A stretch of 13,659 bases of DNA, from NCBI GenBank assembly GCA_049964535.1, contig JBMFXG010000057.1, forward strand, positions 1 through 13,659. Reading direction: 5' to 3'. The notes under the pieces are model-generated. The model was not told the origin of the DNA and did no database searches. It was given only the letters and a program-made list of their open reading frames with translations. The stretch comes from JAJYZP01 sp049964535. GTDB taxonomy: Bacteria; Actinomycetota; Acidimicrobiia; Acidimicrobiales; Acidimicrobiaceae. Numbering within the stretch: position 1 is the first letter of the stretch; each line of letters begins with the position of its first letter. This document shows, piece after piece, positions 7,271 to 13,659 of the stretch. Position numbers and translations under genes: made by a program.

Positions 7271-7309
7271 GTCTCAGATGCCAGGAGCTGAGCCGCAGTG
7301 GAGATCTTA

Positions 7310-8110
7310 ATGAAGGTCCTCATCGTCGAAGATGACACACGTATGGGTGCCCTGCTCGTTCAGGCTCTCAGCGAAGACGGGCGTGCTCCGACGCTTGCGA
7401 CCGATGGCCTCGATGCCTTGGAGCTCTGCGATCGAGAGAGTTTTGACGTTGTTCTTCTCGATGTGATGTTGCCGAGCGTGGATGGATTCACCCTCTGTCG
7501 AAGTCTTCGAGACTCGGGAAATCAAGCGACGATCATGATGGTAGCTGCAAAACACGAGCTTGAGAATCGGATCGAGGGACTCGATGCGGGTGCGGATGAC
7601 TATCTGATCAAACCGTTCAGTCTTCGTGAGCTTTTAGCTCGACTGCGTGCGGTGCAGCGACGGTCGGAACGACCAGCCACCACGATGGTCCGAGTTGGAC
7701 CACTCACGGTAGTCCCTCGTAGCCGACGTGTGATCGGTGGGCAGTGTGCGGTGCAACTTTCTGCTACTGAATTTGATCTTTTGAGTTTTGTGACCAGAAA
7801 TCTCGAAGTGACACTCTCTCGAGGTCGCATTCTTGAAGCGGTCTGGGAGTTCCCTCACGAGGGGTCATCGAATGTGATCGACCGGTACGTTGCGTATCTT
7901 CGGAGTAAGCTTGAACTGCTCTCGTATCTGATAACGATTCAAACCGTTCGTAGTATTGGTTATCGAGTGAGCTGTGTCAAGAACGAACCATTGGAGGTCG
8001 GTGAACGGTCCGACTGTGTCGGTCGTGATCCTGAGCGTTTAGGGTCTCGAAGCGTTGCGTGCGAGAGCGTTACTCCGGGGAACCGTGATGACGTCGGGAC
8101 GAGCTTGTGA
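7310..8110 (+). CDS. OmpR/PhoB-family response regulator
   Basis: 266 residues from the ATG. Receiver domain 1-118: acidic pair D8/D9, phospho-acceptor D51 in LLDVMLPSVDG, GLDAGADDYLIKPF with K101. The position normally Thr/Ser before AK is A79, so the switch residue is lost. The winged-helix DNA-binding domain is about 127-222 (LSATEFDLL, SNVIDRYVAYLRSKL, VRSIGYRV). A 44-residue polar tail (223-266) has no counterpart in the family as I know it. ATG at 7310 is preferred because MKVLIVEDD is the standard family start and GGAG (7300-7303) lies 6 nt upstream; an in-frame GTG at 7298 would add four residues. Its stop overlaps the kinase start (GTGA), so the pair is coupled. Its likely target is its own locus or the exporter genes at 9825-13659, by analogy only. 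Confidence 0.88.
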   Translation: MKVLIVEDDTRMGALLVQALSEDGRAPTLATDGLDALELCDRESFDVVLLDVMLPSVDGFTLCRSLRDSGNQATIMMVAAKHELENRIEGLDAGADDYLIKPFSLRELLARLRAVQRRSERPATTMVRVGPLTVVPRSRRVIGGQCAVQLSATEFDLLSFVTRNLEVTLSRGRILEAVWEFPHEGSSNVIDRYVAYLRSKLELLSYLITIQTVRSIGYRVSCVKNEPLEVGERSDCVGRDPERLGSRSVACESVTPGNRDDVGTSL

Positions 8111-9090
8111 AGCTGAGGGTCCAGGTCGCCCTGGTCTCCATGTTTGTGACCGCTCTCATCTTGGGATGGAGTGGAGTCCTTGCGATCAGGCTGGTCTTGA
8201 ATCGGGTCGATGGAACTGCAGATCAGGCACTTCGGGCACGTTCGAGGTCGATAGAGCGCAGACTCATCTTCTCGTCGACGAGACCTGTCCTTCCATTCGA
8301 GATTCCTTCGAATTTTCGGAGTTTTGGGCCGAGTAGAGTTGTTCCGCTCGCCCAGTTGCTCACTGACTCCGGGAAGGTTCTGTCGACCTTCGGCCGTGCC
8401 TCTACCAAAGCGTTACTATCCGGCTCGCTTCATATCCCAGCTCTTGGAGCGACAGAGTTTTACTCGCTCAGCAGATTCAACGGCGTGTATCGAGTAGTTG
8501 TTGAGCGCTCTGCGTTCAACGACTTCGATCTCGTTCTCGTTGCACTCCCAATCGGACCGGATCTTGCGCTCGTCAATCGTCTGCGAGATGTTTTGATCAT
8601 CATCAGGATGCTTTCGGTGATGAGGTCTGGTTTTGGAAGCCACTCCTTAGCTCGTCGTGTGCTGGCGCCGGTTGAGCGCCTTCGGCGAAGGGCGGCGGAG
8701 GCCGAGATCTCAACGGAGGTGATCACGCTACCGCTTCCGCAGACTCGTGATGAGGTTGAGGCTCTAGGTCGGACTTTGAACACTCTGCTCGGTCGACTCC
8801 AAGGCGGGTTAGCCGATCAGCACCGCTTTCTCTCAGATGCCAGTCATGAGTTGCGCACGCCGCGCGCCGCACCCCGGCTCGAACTTGAGCTTGCCGTCAG
8901 TACCGAGCGCAGCGAGGAGGAGTTGCGCCGAAGTTCTCAAGAGGCGCTATCCACGACCGAGACGCTCGTAGAGAGTGTCGAGCGGCTCTTTGCTCTCTCT
9001 GTACTTAACGAGCGCATTCCTATTTCCGACTCCAACGAACTCGATATCGTAGAGATCTGCCAAGACGCGGTGGCGCTCCGAGCTGAATAG
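8107..9090 (+). CDS. Truncated sensor histidine kinase lacking the ATPase domain (probable pseudogene)
   Basis: 327 codons from a GTG overlapping the regulator stop by 4 nt. Visible parts: membrane segment about 8-30, an extracytoplasmic sensor region to about 155, a second membrane segment near 158-172 followed by a HAMP region (LARRVLAPVERLRR), and the dimerisation/phosphoacceptor helix with SHELRTP, His247. The HATPase_c domain is absent: a TAG at 9088-9090 ends the frame in the linker. The next 25 or so codons in the same frame (VALELCSLDSEVFV) still resemble that linker. Other signs of decay are Arg and other polar residues in the second membrane segment, and RTPRAAPR where kinases usually have RTPLAALR. 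Without N/G boxes it cannot autophosphorylate alone. A sequencing error at the stop would not restore the domain, because the following DNA encodes something else. Confidence 0.8.
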   Translation: MKLRVQVALVSMFVTALILGWSGVLAIRLVLNRVDGTADQALRARSRSIERRLIFSSTRPVLPFEIPSNFRSFGPSRVVPLAQLLTDSGKVLSTFGRASTKALLSGSLHIPALGATEFYSLSRFNGVYRVVVERSAFNDFDLVLVALPIGPDLALVNRLRDVLIIIRMLSVMRSGFGSHSLARRVLAPVERLRRRAAEAEISTEVITLPLPQTRDEVEALGRTLNTLLGRLQGGLADQHRFLSDASHELRTPRAAPRLELELAVSTERSEEELRRSSQEALSTTETLVESVERLFALSVLNERIPISDSNELDIVEICQDAVALRAE

Positions 9091-9166
9091 GCCAAAGCTT
9101 GTGACGTGGCTCTTGAGCTGTGCTCTTTGGACAGCGAAGTTTTCGTTGGAAAGCGCTCGTATCTGA
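9091..9166 (+). pseudogene. Residual kinase linker after the premature stop
   Basis: Read in the kinase frame past the TAG, this stretch gives AKACDVALELCSLDSEVFVGK and a few more residues. This resembles the usual linker into an HATPase_c domain (E/AKARGV-LE...). The similarity fades near 9160-9170, exactly where the other reading frame starts to match the next pseudogene. No N-box or nucleotide-binding glycine motif follows. Confidence 0.5.
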
Positions 9167-9712
9167 TATTTAACCACGACGAGCTTCTTACAGCGTAAGA
9201 CGGTTCCGCTTGCCTCTCTCACAGTTGGCGAGTGTGTCACAGTGCGCGCTACCCTGAGCTCGACTGGAGTGCTCACTACCGGATTTCTCTCAGTTTTTCC
9301 TACATCATCGCGCGGTTTTGCCCGGAACTTTCGACCAGGCTTCGGCCGACGTAGGCGCAAGGGTGGGGTCTTCAGCCCTGGAAGCTCCTCGTCTGGACGA
9401 CGCGTTCTCCTCGGTGGTGGTCGGTACACTCCGGTCACTGGCGTGATAGCGTCAATTTCAGGTAGTACGCTTGAGGTTCAATCCACGAGCGCTCAGACAA
9501 GCGCGACGGTGGACCCCTCGATCATAATCACTGTGACGTCGCCGACTACGGCGACCTCGCTCTCGACTCATCAGTGTACGAGAGTACTCTTGAGCTCTCC
9601 GGTTTCGTCGACTACGACCGCGGCTACAGCCTGCTCGGTGACGCTTTATGCTCCGACGGCCCGAGGATGCAAGGCGCTTCGTGGCGGTTTTGTCGCAACG
9701 AGCGCCGGTTGA
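9167..9712 (+). pseudogene. Remnant of a secreted repeat protein (DUF5666-like), N-terminus lost
   Basis: The frame opens after a TGA at 9164-9166; a GTG at 9242 would give 156 codons. Two related units are visible. Unit 1 (about 9200-9330) reads ASLTVGECVTV...SSTGVLT...PTSSRGF. Unit 2 (about 9430-9690) reads TGVIASISGSTLEVQ...TSLSTHQCTRV...LYAPTARGCK. The order 'G-I-SISGSTLEV, TVDPS, SL-xx-C, AP/PT-xRG' is typical of secreted Ser/Thr-rich proteins of the DUF5666 kind. A Gly/Arg/Ser-rich linker lies between the units. Unit 1 lacks its first half, and there is no start codon with a signal peptide, so the gene has lost its 5' end. Another frame stays open from 9642 to a TAG at 9798-9800 and may hold the original C-terminus after a frameshift. 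Translation from 9242 cannot be excluded. Confidence 0.5.
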
Positions 9713-9716
9713 TGCC

Positions 9717-9730
9717 GACGAATCTTCGTC
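9717..9730 (+). terminator. Small hairpin after the secreted-protein remnant
   Basis: GACGA and TCGTC flank ATCT (9717-9730), giving a 5-bp stem with a tetraloop just past the stop at 9712. It has no T-run, so it is weak as a terminator. Confidence 0.18.
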
Positions 9731-9823
9731 AACTACTTCGGTGATCGAATGCAGATCTCGACTCTCTCTAGCGTCGATTGACTCGGTGGTTGTTGAGTAG
9801 CCTGGGGTCCCCGACCGTGTTCG

Positions 9824-9839
9824 CTCACGCGCTCGTGAG
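9824..9839 (-). terminator. Hairpin at the 3' end of the ABC ATPase gene
   Basis: CTCACG (9824-9829) and CGTGAG (9834-9839) form a perfect 6-bp stem with a 4-nt loop. It overlaps the last codons and stop of the minus-strand ATPase gene. It is GC-rich but not followed by a T-run on either strand. It could mark the end of the exporter operon. Confidence 0.22.
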
Positions 9840-10475
9840 TTCGTCTCCGATCTGAAGAACTTGCGAACACGCTGCAATGATCTCAGGATCGTGAGCGGCG
9901 AGGAGAAGCAGCGCACCCTGGTCGACTCGCTCCATCAGTAGGTCGACGACGATGCTGCGGTTGTCTGGATCGAGCTCTGCGGTTGGCTCATCGGCGCAGA
10001 TGATCGGTGGATTCGCTACGAGAGCTCGTGCTACGGCTACCCTCTGTTTCTGTCCTCCCGAGAGCTCCTCGGTGAGCGATAGCGCAACGGAACTGAGATG
10101 GAGGCACTCGAGCATGGTGCCGACCGCTTCGTCGCTGATAGAAGCAGGGACTGCTCTAGCTATCAGCGGCAATCGAATGTTCTCCTCGACCGTGAGGTAT
10201 GGTATGAGACCGTAGCCTTGGAGTACGAGACCCACGCGCGATGCGAAGTCGGCGATCTCTTCGATGCGAACTTCGTTCCACCTGACTTCACCGTGTTGGG
10301 GTGAGGTCACTCCACACAGCATATGGAGGAGTGTTGTCTTGCCCGAACCGGATGGTCCCGCTATCGCTAGGGATGTACCGGTAGTGACCGTGAGGTCGAG
10401 GGATTGAAAGATGGTACGTTCTCCGACGGAGAAACCGAGCCCACGGCCCCAAAGCGTAGAAGGGCTAGGGTTCAC
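9825..10475 (-). CDS. ABC transporter ATP-binding protein, LolD/MacB type
   Basis: 216 residues with all ABC ATPase motifs: Walker A GPSGSGKTT (40-48), Q-loop LQGYGL (85-90), signature LSGGQKQR (138-145), Walker B IICADEPTAELD (158-169), H-loop AAHD (193-196). The ENIRLPLIARA segment after the Q-loop is typical of ATPases paired with FtsX-like permeases, which export or extract lipids, peptides or drugs from the membrane rather than import. The start is GTG at 10473-10475, with GAAAGAG 6 nt upstream; it overlaps the previous ATPase by 11 nt. It is last in the exporter operon and compact, ending shortly after the H-loop. It may form a heterodimer with the other ATPase. The substrate is unknown. 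Confidence 0.93.
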   Translation of the reverse strand: MNPSPSTLWGRGLGFSVGERTIFQSLDLTVTTGTSLAIAGPSGSGKTTLLHMLCGVTSPQHGEVRWNEVRIEEIADFASRVGLVLQGYGLIPYLTVEENIRLPLIARAVPASISDEAVGTMLECLHLSSVALSLTEELSGGQKQRVAVARALVANPPIICADEPTAELDPDNRSIVVDLLMERVDQGALLLLAAHDPEIIAACSQVLQIGDELTSA

Positions 10476-11325
10476 GATGCACTCTTTCGAGGATTACTCT
10501 CTCGCCTTCGAGTTGGAGCGCTACGAGTGAATGTGGTGGGAGGTGCTCGAGGATGTGTCGAGGAAGTTGCAACGCTCCGTCTCTTCCAACAACGAGGTGC
10601 TCGACGCCATCGCTTGCTTGTGAGCCGACACGGCCGTCGCGTATCGTTAGGCTTCTGCTCGCAGCACGAGCTACCGCCGGGTCGTGGGTTACGACCACGA
10701 TCGTCGTACCGTCGCGCTCGTTGAGGGAGCGCAAGGCGTCGATCACAGCGGCTTTCGCTTCGGTGTCAAGCTCTGATGTTGGCTCGTCAACGAGCAGAAG
10801 ACGAGGACGACCGACTACGGCGGCTGCGAACGCCACCCTTTGGCGCTCGCCTCCCGAGAGGCTGGCGACTGAGGTGGTTGTGAGATGCTCGATTGCGAAG
10901 TTCGTTAAAACCTCCATCCAGTATTGACTGCCCTTGCGGCGAGGTCGAGGTAGGGCGCGCTCAGAGAACGCGAGATTCTCGAGAACGGTAGCGTAGGGCA
11001 GGAGGTTGCGGCGGGAGTTTTGCAGAACCATAGCGACATCGATAGATCTCATGCGAATCTTCTCTCGTTCAGAGAGCCGAGCGAGATCGTATGGACCTAC
11101 GCTGATTGCTCCGGTTGTGGGCGCAAACAGTCCACCCATCAGTCCGAGAAGCGTTGACTTTCCCATTCCGGAGGGTCCAACGAGGGCGACTATCTCCCCG
11201 GCTTGAACCTTGAGATCGACGCTACGCAGTGCTACGACGTCTCCCTCTGCAGTGGAGTACAGGTGGAAGAGGTCTCGGCAGATGACCTCGAAGCCGGGTG
11301 AATCCTCGATCTCCGTCTTCGTCAA
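10465..11325 (-). CDS. ABC transporter ATP-binding protein with C-terminal AbrB-like extension
   Basis: 286 residues. Walker A GPSGMGKST (50-58), Q-loop VLQNSRRNL (100-108), signature LSGGERQR (156-163), Walker B LLLVDEPTSELD (176-187), H-loop VTHD (212-215). It is MacB/LolD-like. Residues about 240-286 form an extra module, VEHLVVGRDGALQLPRHILEHL followed by a beta-rich end, resembling the 'DRDGRLQLPREYLE' swapped-hairpin tail I associate with actinobacterial ATPases of FtsX-type exporters; its role is unclear. The start is TTG at 11323-11325, supported by GGAG 6 nt upstream and by a TTGA overlap with the permease stop. Termination overlaps the next ATPase start by 11 nt, so all three genes are likely translated in series. 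Confidence 0.92.
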   Translation of the reverse strand: MTKTEIEDSPGFEVICRDLFHLYSTAEGDVVALRSVDLKVQAGEIVALVGPSGMGKSTLLGLMGGLFAPTTGAISVGPYDLARLSEREKIRMRSIDVAMVLQNSRRNLLPYATVLENLAFSERALPRPRRKGSQYWMEVLTNFAIEHLTTTSVASLSGGERQRVAFAAAVVGRPRLLLVDEPTSELDTEAKAAVIDALRSLNERDGTTIVVVTHDPAVARAASRSLTIRDGRVGSQASDGVEHLVVGRDGALQLPRHILEHLPPHSLVALQLEGERVILERVHREP

Positions 11326-13659
11326 TCTGAGCTCCGTAGGAGTGTTCCTGATGCTCTCCGTTTGATCAACGAGACCCCTATCCGTCCGACGAGAGCGAGG
11401 AGAAGGAGCTCGATCAGCACGGTAGTACCGATGAGGGTGGCCGAGAGGGCATAGTTGAGGGTCAGACCGGGCGGTGGAGACGAGAACTGGGGAATGCTTG
11501 AGAGTGCGAGCTTAATTCCGACAATGCCGCCGAGAGCTCCAACGGTCATTCCGAGGATGAGAATGATAGCGTTTTCGAGATAGATCACCCTTGCAGCCCT
11601 CTTCTTTGAGATAGAGAGAGTTGAGAGAAAGCTGATCTCGGCGGAGCGCTGCGCCGATGATGAGGCGAGAATGAAGGCAGTGCTCAGCAGTGCGATGACC
11701 ACGGCAAGGGTCGCAGCGACGACAAAATAGTCCGACGCCAGGAACGGGCCCTGAACTTCGAGGTTGGCGAGGACCGCAGCTTGAGATTGAACGTTGGTGA
11801 CCGAGACGCCGAGTTTGCGAAGCTCCCTGAGCAGATCTCCGATCTTTGTTTGGTTGTCCCAGATCTGATCGATGGTGCCGAGCTGCGGCTGCACCTCGAT
11901 GAGCTGCGCAAAGCGAAGATCTACCAGTCCACCGCTCGTGCCTACCTGAGCGAGTGTCGGGACGACCGCTTTGGTTTGGGTATTAAAGACGTTCCCATCG
12001 AGTCCGGTTAGGGCGCCCTGTGCGGCGTTGATCGTAGATTGAGAAGAGGATCCATTGCCGCTTGCGACGATTGCTGGAATAGGTGTTGGAATGTCGCGCG
12101 GTTCAACACCGACCTCAAGACCTGGTTGCACGCCGGGAAAGGACATTCGTACTCCGAAGGTTCCGACACCGTTGATGGAACCGGCCTCCCCAGAGGGCGC
12201 ACTGCTCAGCCATCGTGTGGCGCTGTGGGCAGACAGTGGGAGAGTGCGCCAGGGGCCGGTGGCGCCGTGTCCGATCCTGAGGCCGGCGAATTGAAGCCGG
12301 ACATTCTCCGATGGAATCGATGCCTGGGAGGTGGAGCTCGAGGGTGTTGACGCTGAGGAGCCTAGGTCGTTGACTGCAAGCTCGCTCACGCTACAGCCCG
12401 GACGGCAGAGCCCTCCGACTGCGGTGACGTAGGTGTGTAGCCCTGGTCGAAGCAGTGGAAAATCGGCCTGATTGAACTGCTGATCGCCTTCTTGTCGATA
12501 AACCAGCTCTAAAGCGGTGGGTGAGAGCGGAGCGTGGTGGGGGTCGACATAGACCGTGGCCTGAAGATATCCGCCATTGAAGACTGCAGCCGGTGGCTCT
12601 GAAGGGTCAATGTCGGACTTGATGGCTCTGAGCGATGGAATTGAAGGTGATGACTGCCAATTCATCACTGATAGCATCCGTGATCCTTGAACCGCAAGCG
12701 TGTTGCCCTGATTGCTCTTTTCGATGATGGCACCCATGAGGTGATGACCACTTGGATCAAGTCGGTTCACCACCGAAACGAGTGTGGTTCGTTGGGGAAC
12801 GTCGACAGATATGACGTGCGTTGCTCCGACCGAGAGGGCCGCTAGCTCTACTCGATTATTTTTCGAGGAGAGCCACGCTGATTCGGCGAACACTAAGAGG
12901 GCTGAGGACAGGGCCAAAAGAGCGATGAATCGTGCTGATCTACTGCGGCGATACAGGCTTCGGGTGACGAGAAAGAGTGTGACCCTCGACTGCTCCTTGG
13001 TCGTTGCGATCACTCCCCTGAGAAGAAGTGGTACGAGTCGTAGTGCTACCACGGAGAGCGCGAGGGTGAGGAGAAATGGTGTTGCAAGTGCAAGGTAGCC
13101 AGAGTTTGCAACGTGACCCGTTCCGCTGAGTAGTTCGACGATGCCCCCGAGAGCGAGAGCCACGACAACGACATCAGCAATGAGTACGCGCAACGCAGAC
13201 TTTCTGCGTTGCTGCTCTCCGCCGGATGGAGCCAGTGCTCCACCTGAGATAGTGCGAAGCGACCCAAGGGTGACGGCAAGTGTCGCACCAATAAGGACAG
13301 CAAGAAGACTTGCGACCGAGGCGGTGTCGATTGGGATCGAGACGTGTGTGTGAGTAAGACTCAATGCCAAGAGGGTCAATAGGGCCGAGGCAGCGACCCC
13401 TGTAGGCAGTGCGGCAGCGATGACGGCGAGAGGTTCGAGCATGAGGAGTCGGAGCTGTCCCCAACGAGAGTAGCCTCGTAGTTGAGCTAAGGCTACATCT
13501 CCTTGTCGGTCATCAACGGTGCGAGACATGAGAAAGTAGATGCTCAGGAGTGCAAGGGTAGTCACCTCAATCGAGATGATTTCAACGATAAAACCCATGG
13601 TGGCGTTGATCGACAATCCGTGGGCGAGCACCTGGGTCATCTGCGTGCTTACTTCGTAG
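11322..13659 (-). CDS. FtsX-like ABC transporter permease, N-terminus beyond window edge
   Basis: At least 778 codons; the frame is still open at the right edge. An ATG at 13638-13640 exists, but the protein from there begins directly at the membrane segment that normally follows the first extracytoplasmic domain. The true start therefore probably lies outside. Numbered from that Met: an FtsX-like block with segments near 16-38, 68-94 and 105-126 and the cytoplasmic loop DVALAQLRGYSRWGQ (48-62), as in FtsX. Then segments near 150-171, 181-208 and 236-255, a Ser/Gly-rich extracytoplasmic domain of about 370 residues (with the close pair CRPGC), and a second FtsX block near 638-660, 690-713 and 731-753. 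This duplicated layout fits large exporters or lipoprotein-release-type permeases. Its stop overlaps the ATPase start by 4 nt. The substrate is unknown. Confidence 0.88.
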   Translation of the reverse strand, partial: YEVSTQMTQVLAHGLSINATMGFIVEIISIEVTTLALLSIYFLMSRTVDDRQGDVALAQLRGYSRWGQLRLLMLEPLAVIAAALPTGVAASALLTLLALSLTHTHVSIPIDTASVASLLAVLIGATLAVTLGSLRTISGGALAPSGGEQQRRKSALRVLIADVVVVALALGGIVELLSGTGHVANSGYLALATPFLLTLALSVVALRLVPLLLRGVIATTKEQSRVTLFLVTRSLYRRSRSARFIALLALSSALLVFAESAWLSSKNNRVELAALSVGATHVISVDVPQRTTLVSVVNRLDPSGHHLMGAIIEKSNQGNTLAVQGSRMLSVMNWQSSPSIPSLRAIKSDIDPSEPPAAVFNGGYLQATVYVDPHHAPLSPTALELVYRQEGDQQFNQADFPLLRPGLHTYVTAVGGLCRPGCSVSELAVNDLGSSASTPSSSTSQASIPSENVRLQFAGLRIGHGATGPWRTLPLSAHSATRWLSSAPSGEAGSINGVGTFGVRMSFPGVQPGLEVGVEPRDIPTPIPAIVASGNGSSSQSTINAAQGALTGLDGNVFNTQTKAVVPTLAQVGTSGGLVDLRFAQLIEVQPQLGTIDQIWDNQTKIGDLLRELRKLGVSVTNVQSQAAVLANLEVQGPFLASDYFVVAATLAVVIALLSTAFILASSSAQRSAEISFLSTLSISKKRAARVIYLENAIILILGMTVGALGGIVGIKLALSSIPQFSSPPPGLTLNYALSATLIGTTVLIELLLLALVGRIGVSLIKRRASGTLLRSSD

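Larger units (their letters stand above)
6880..7309. promoter_or_regulatory. 430-nt divergent intergenic region with several inverted repeats, no gene
   Basis: This region separates the minus-strand ctaG-like gene from the plus-strand response regulator. No ORF in it looks coding. It holds a nested inverted repeat at 6960-6999, a perfect 7-bp inverted repeat at 7071-7087, two direct TTGCACT copies at 7093-7099 and 7111-7117, and a hairpin at 7238-7270. A weak promoter candidate for the minus-strand gene is TTGGGC (complement of 6969-6974), a 17-nt spacer and TACGAG (complement of 6946-6951). I see no convincing plus-strand promoter. Confidence 0.5.

Noticed and set aside
7298..7309. GTG start four codons upstream of the response regulator ATG
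   Set aside because: The family starts at MKVLIVEDD and the ATG has GGAG at ideal spacing, although the GTG also has a possible AGGAG about 11 nt upstream.
7125..7310. Possible small plus-strand leader ORF before the response regulator
   Set aside because: It starts without a Shine-Dalgarno, has no recognisable features and overlaps the regulator start; it is better read as non-coding leader.
8947..9438. 163-codon minus-strand ORF across the kinase end and secreted-protein remnant
   Set aside because: It is antisense to recognisable kinase and repeat sequence, is Arg/Pro-rich, and has no domain; it is a shadow frame.
8107..9712. Kinase and downstream ORF as a deliberate fusion protein
   Set aside because: The two parts lie in different frames, separated by a stop at 9088 and another at 9164, so no single product can form.
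9458..9916. 152-codon minus-strand ORF, Arg/Ser-rich
   Set aside because: It overlaps the real ATPase gene in another frame and is antisense to the repeat remnant; its composition is that of a shadow frame.
1..13659. CRISPR array, transposase, integrase, tRNA or toxin-antitoxin genes
   Set aside because: I looked for periodic repeats, cloverleaf-like folds and the relevant protein motifs on both strands and saw none; a dedicated scan was not possible.

Overview
The window looks like part of a chromosome from a moderately GC-rich, high-GC Gram-positive (actinobacterial) lineage. I lean towards acidimicrobial relatives. This is inference from gene families and style: an actinobacterial-type acyl-CoA carboxylase, a CtaG-like membrane protein, an FtsX-type ABC locus, and many GTG/TTG starts. 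No rRNA or marker gene fixes the taxon. Genes are tightly packed, with short or overlapping junctions. I found no tRNA, rRNA, CRISPR array, insertion sequence or phage gene.

Layout. (1) Positions 1-2389, minus strand: an FAD-dependent oxidoreductase of the amine-oxidase/phytoene-desaturase fold is followed 14 nt later by a biotin-dependent acyl-CoA carboxylase carboxyltransferase subunit, which runs off the left edge. (2) Positions 2390-2514: a divergent promoter region holding a 38-bp nested inverted repeat. (3) Positions 2515-4015, plus strand: a YbhN/UPF0104-type integral membrane protein overlaps a small lipoprotein gene. (4) Positions 4124-6879, minus strand: a CtaG-like membrane protein and then the translational GTPase TypA/BipA, converging on the lipoprotein gene. 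(5) Positions 6880-7309: a 430-nt divergent intergenic region with several inverted repeats and no gene. (6) Positions 7310-9800, plus strand: an OmpR-family response regulator, then a sensor kinase that has lost its ATPase domain, then the headless remnant of a repeat-containing secreted protein. The kinase and the secreted protein appear to have been cut and joined at the same place (about 9160-9175), which suggests one deletion. (7) Positions 9825-13659, minus strand: an ABC exporter of the MacB/FtsX type with two ATPases and one large permease, overlapping head to tail. The permease gene continues past the right edge.

How they fit together. Blocks 1-4 are ordinary metabolism, envelope and translation genes. 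Blocks 6 and 7 resemble the common pairing of a two-component system with an FtsX-type exporter, but here the sensor is broken and the regulator has lost a normally conserved receiver threonine, so signalling in this locus is probably decaying. I did not find a convincing undescribed multi-gene system. The best leads are the kinase/secreted-protein deletion scar, the nested palindromes in the two divergent promoter regions, the CtaG-like protein lacking its expected histidines, and the carboxyltransferase with altered glycine pairs in its N-terminal half.
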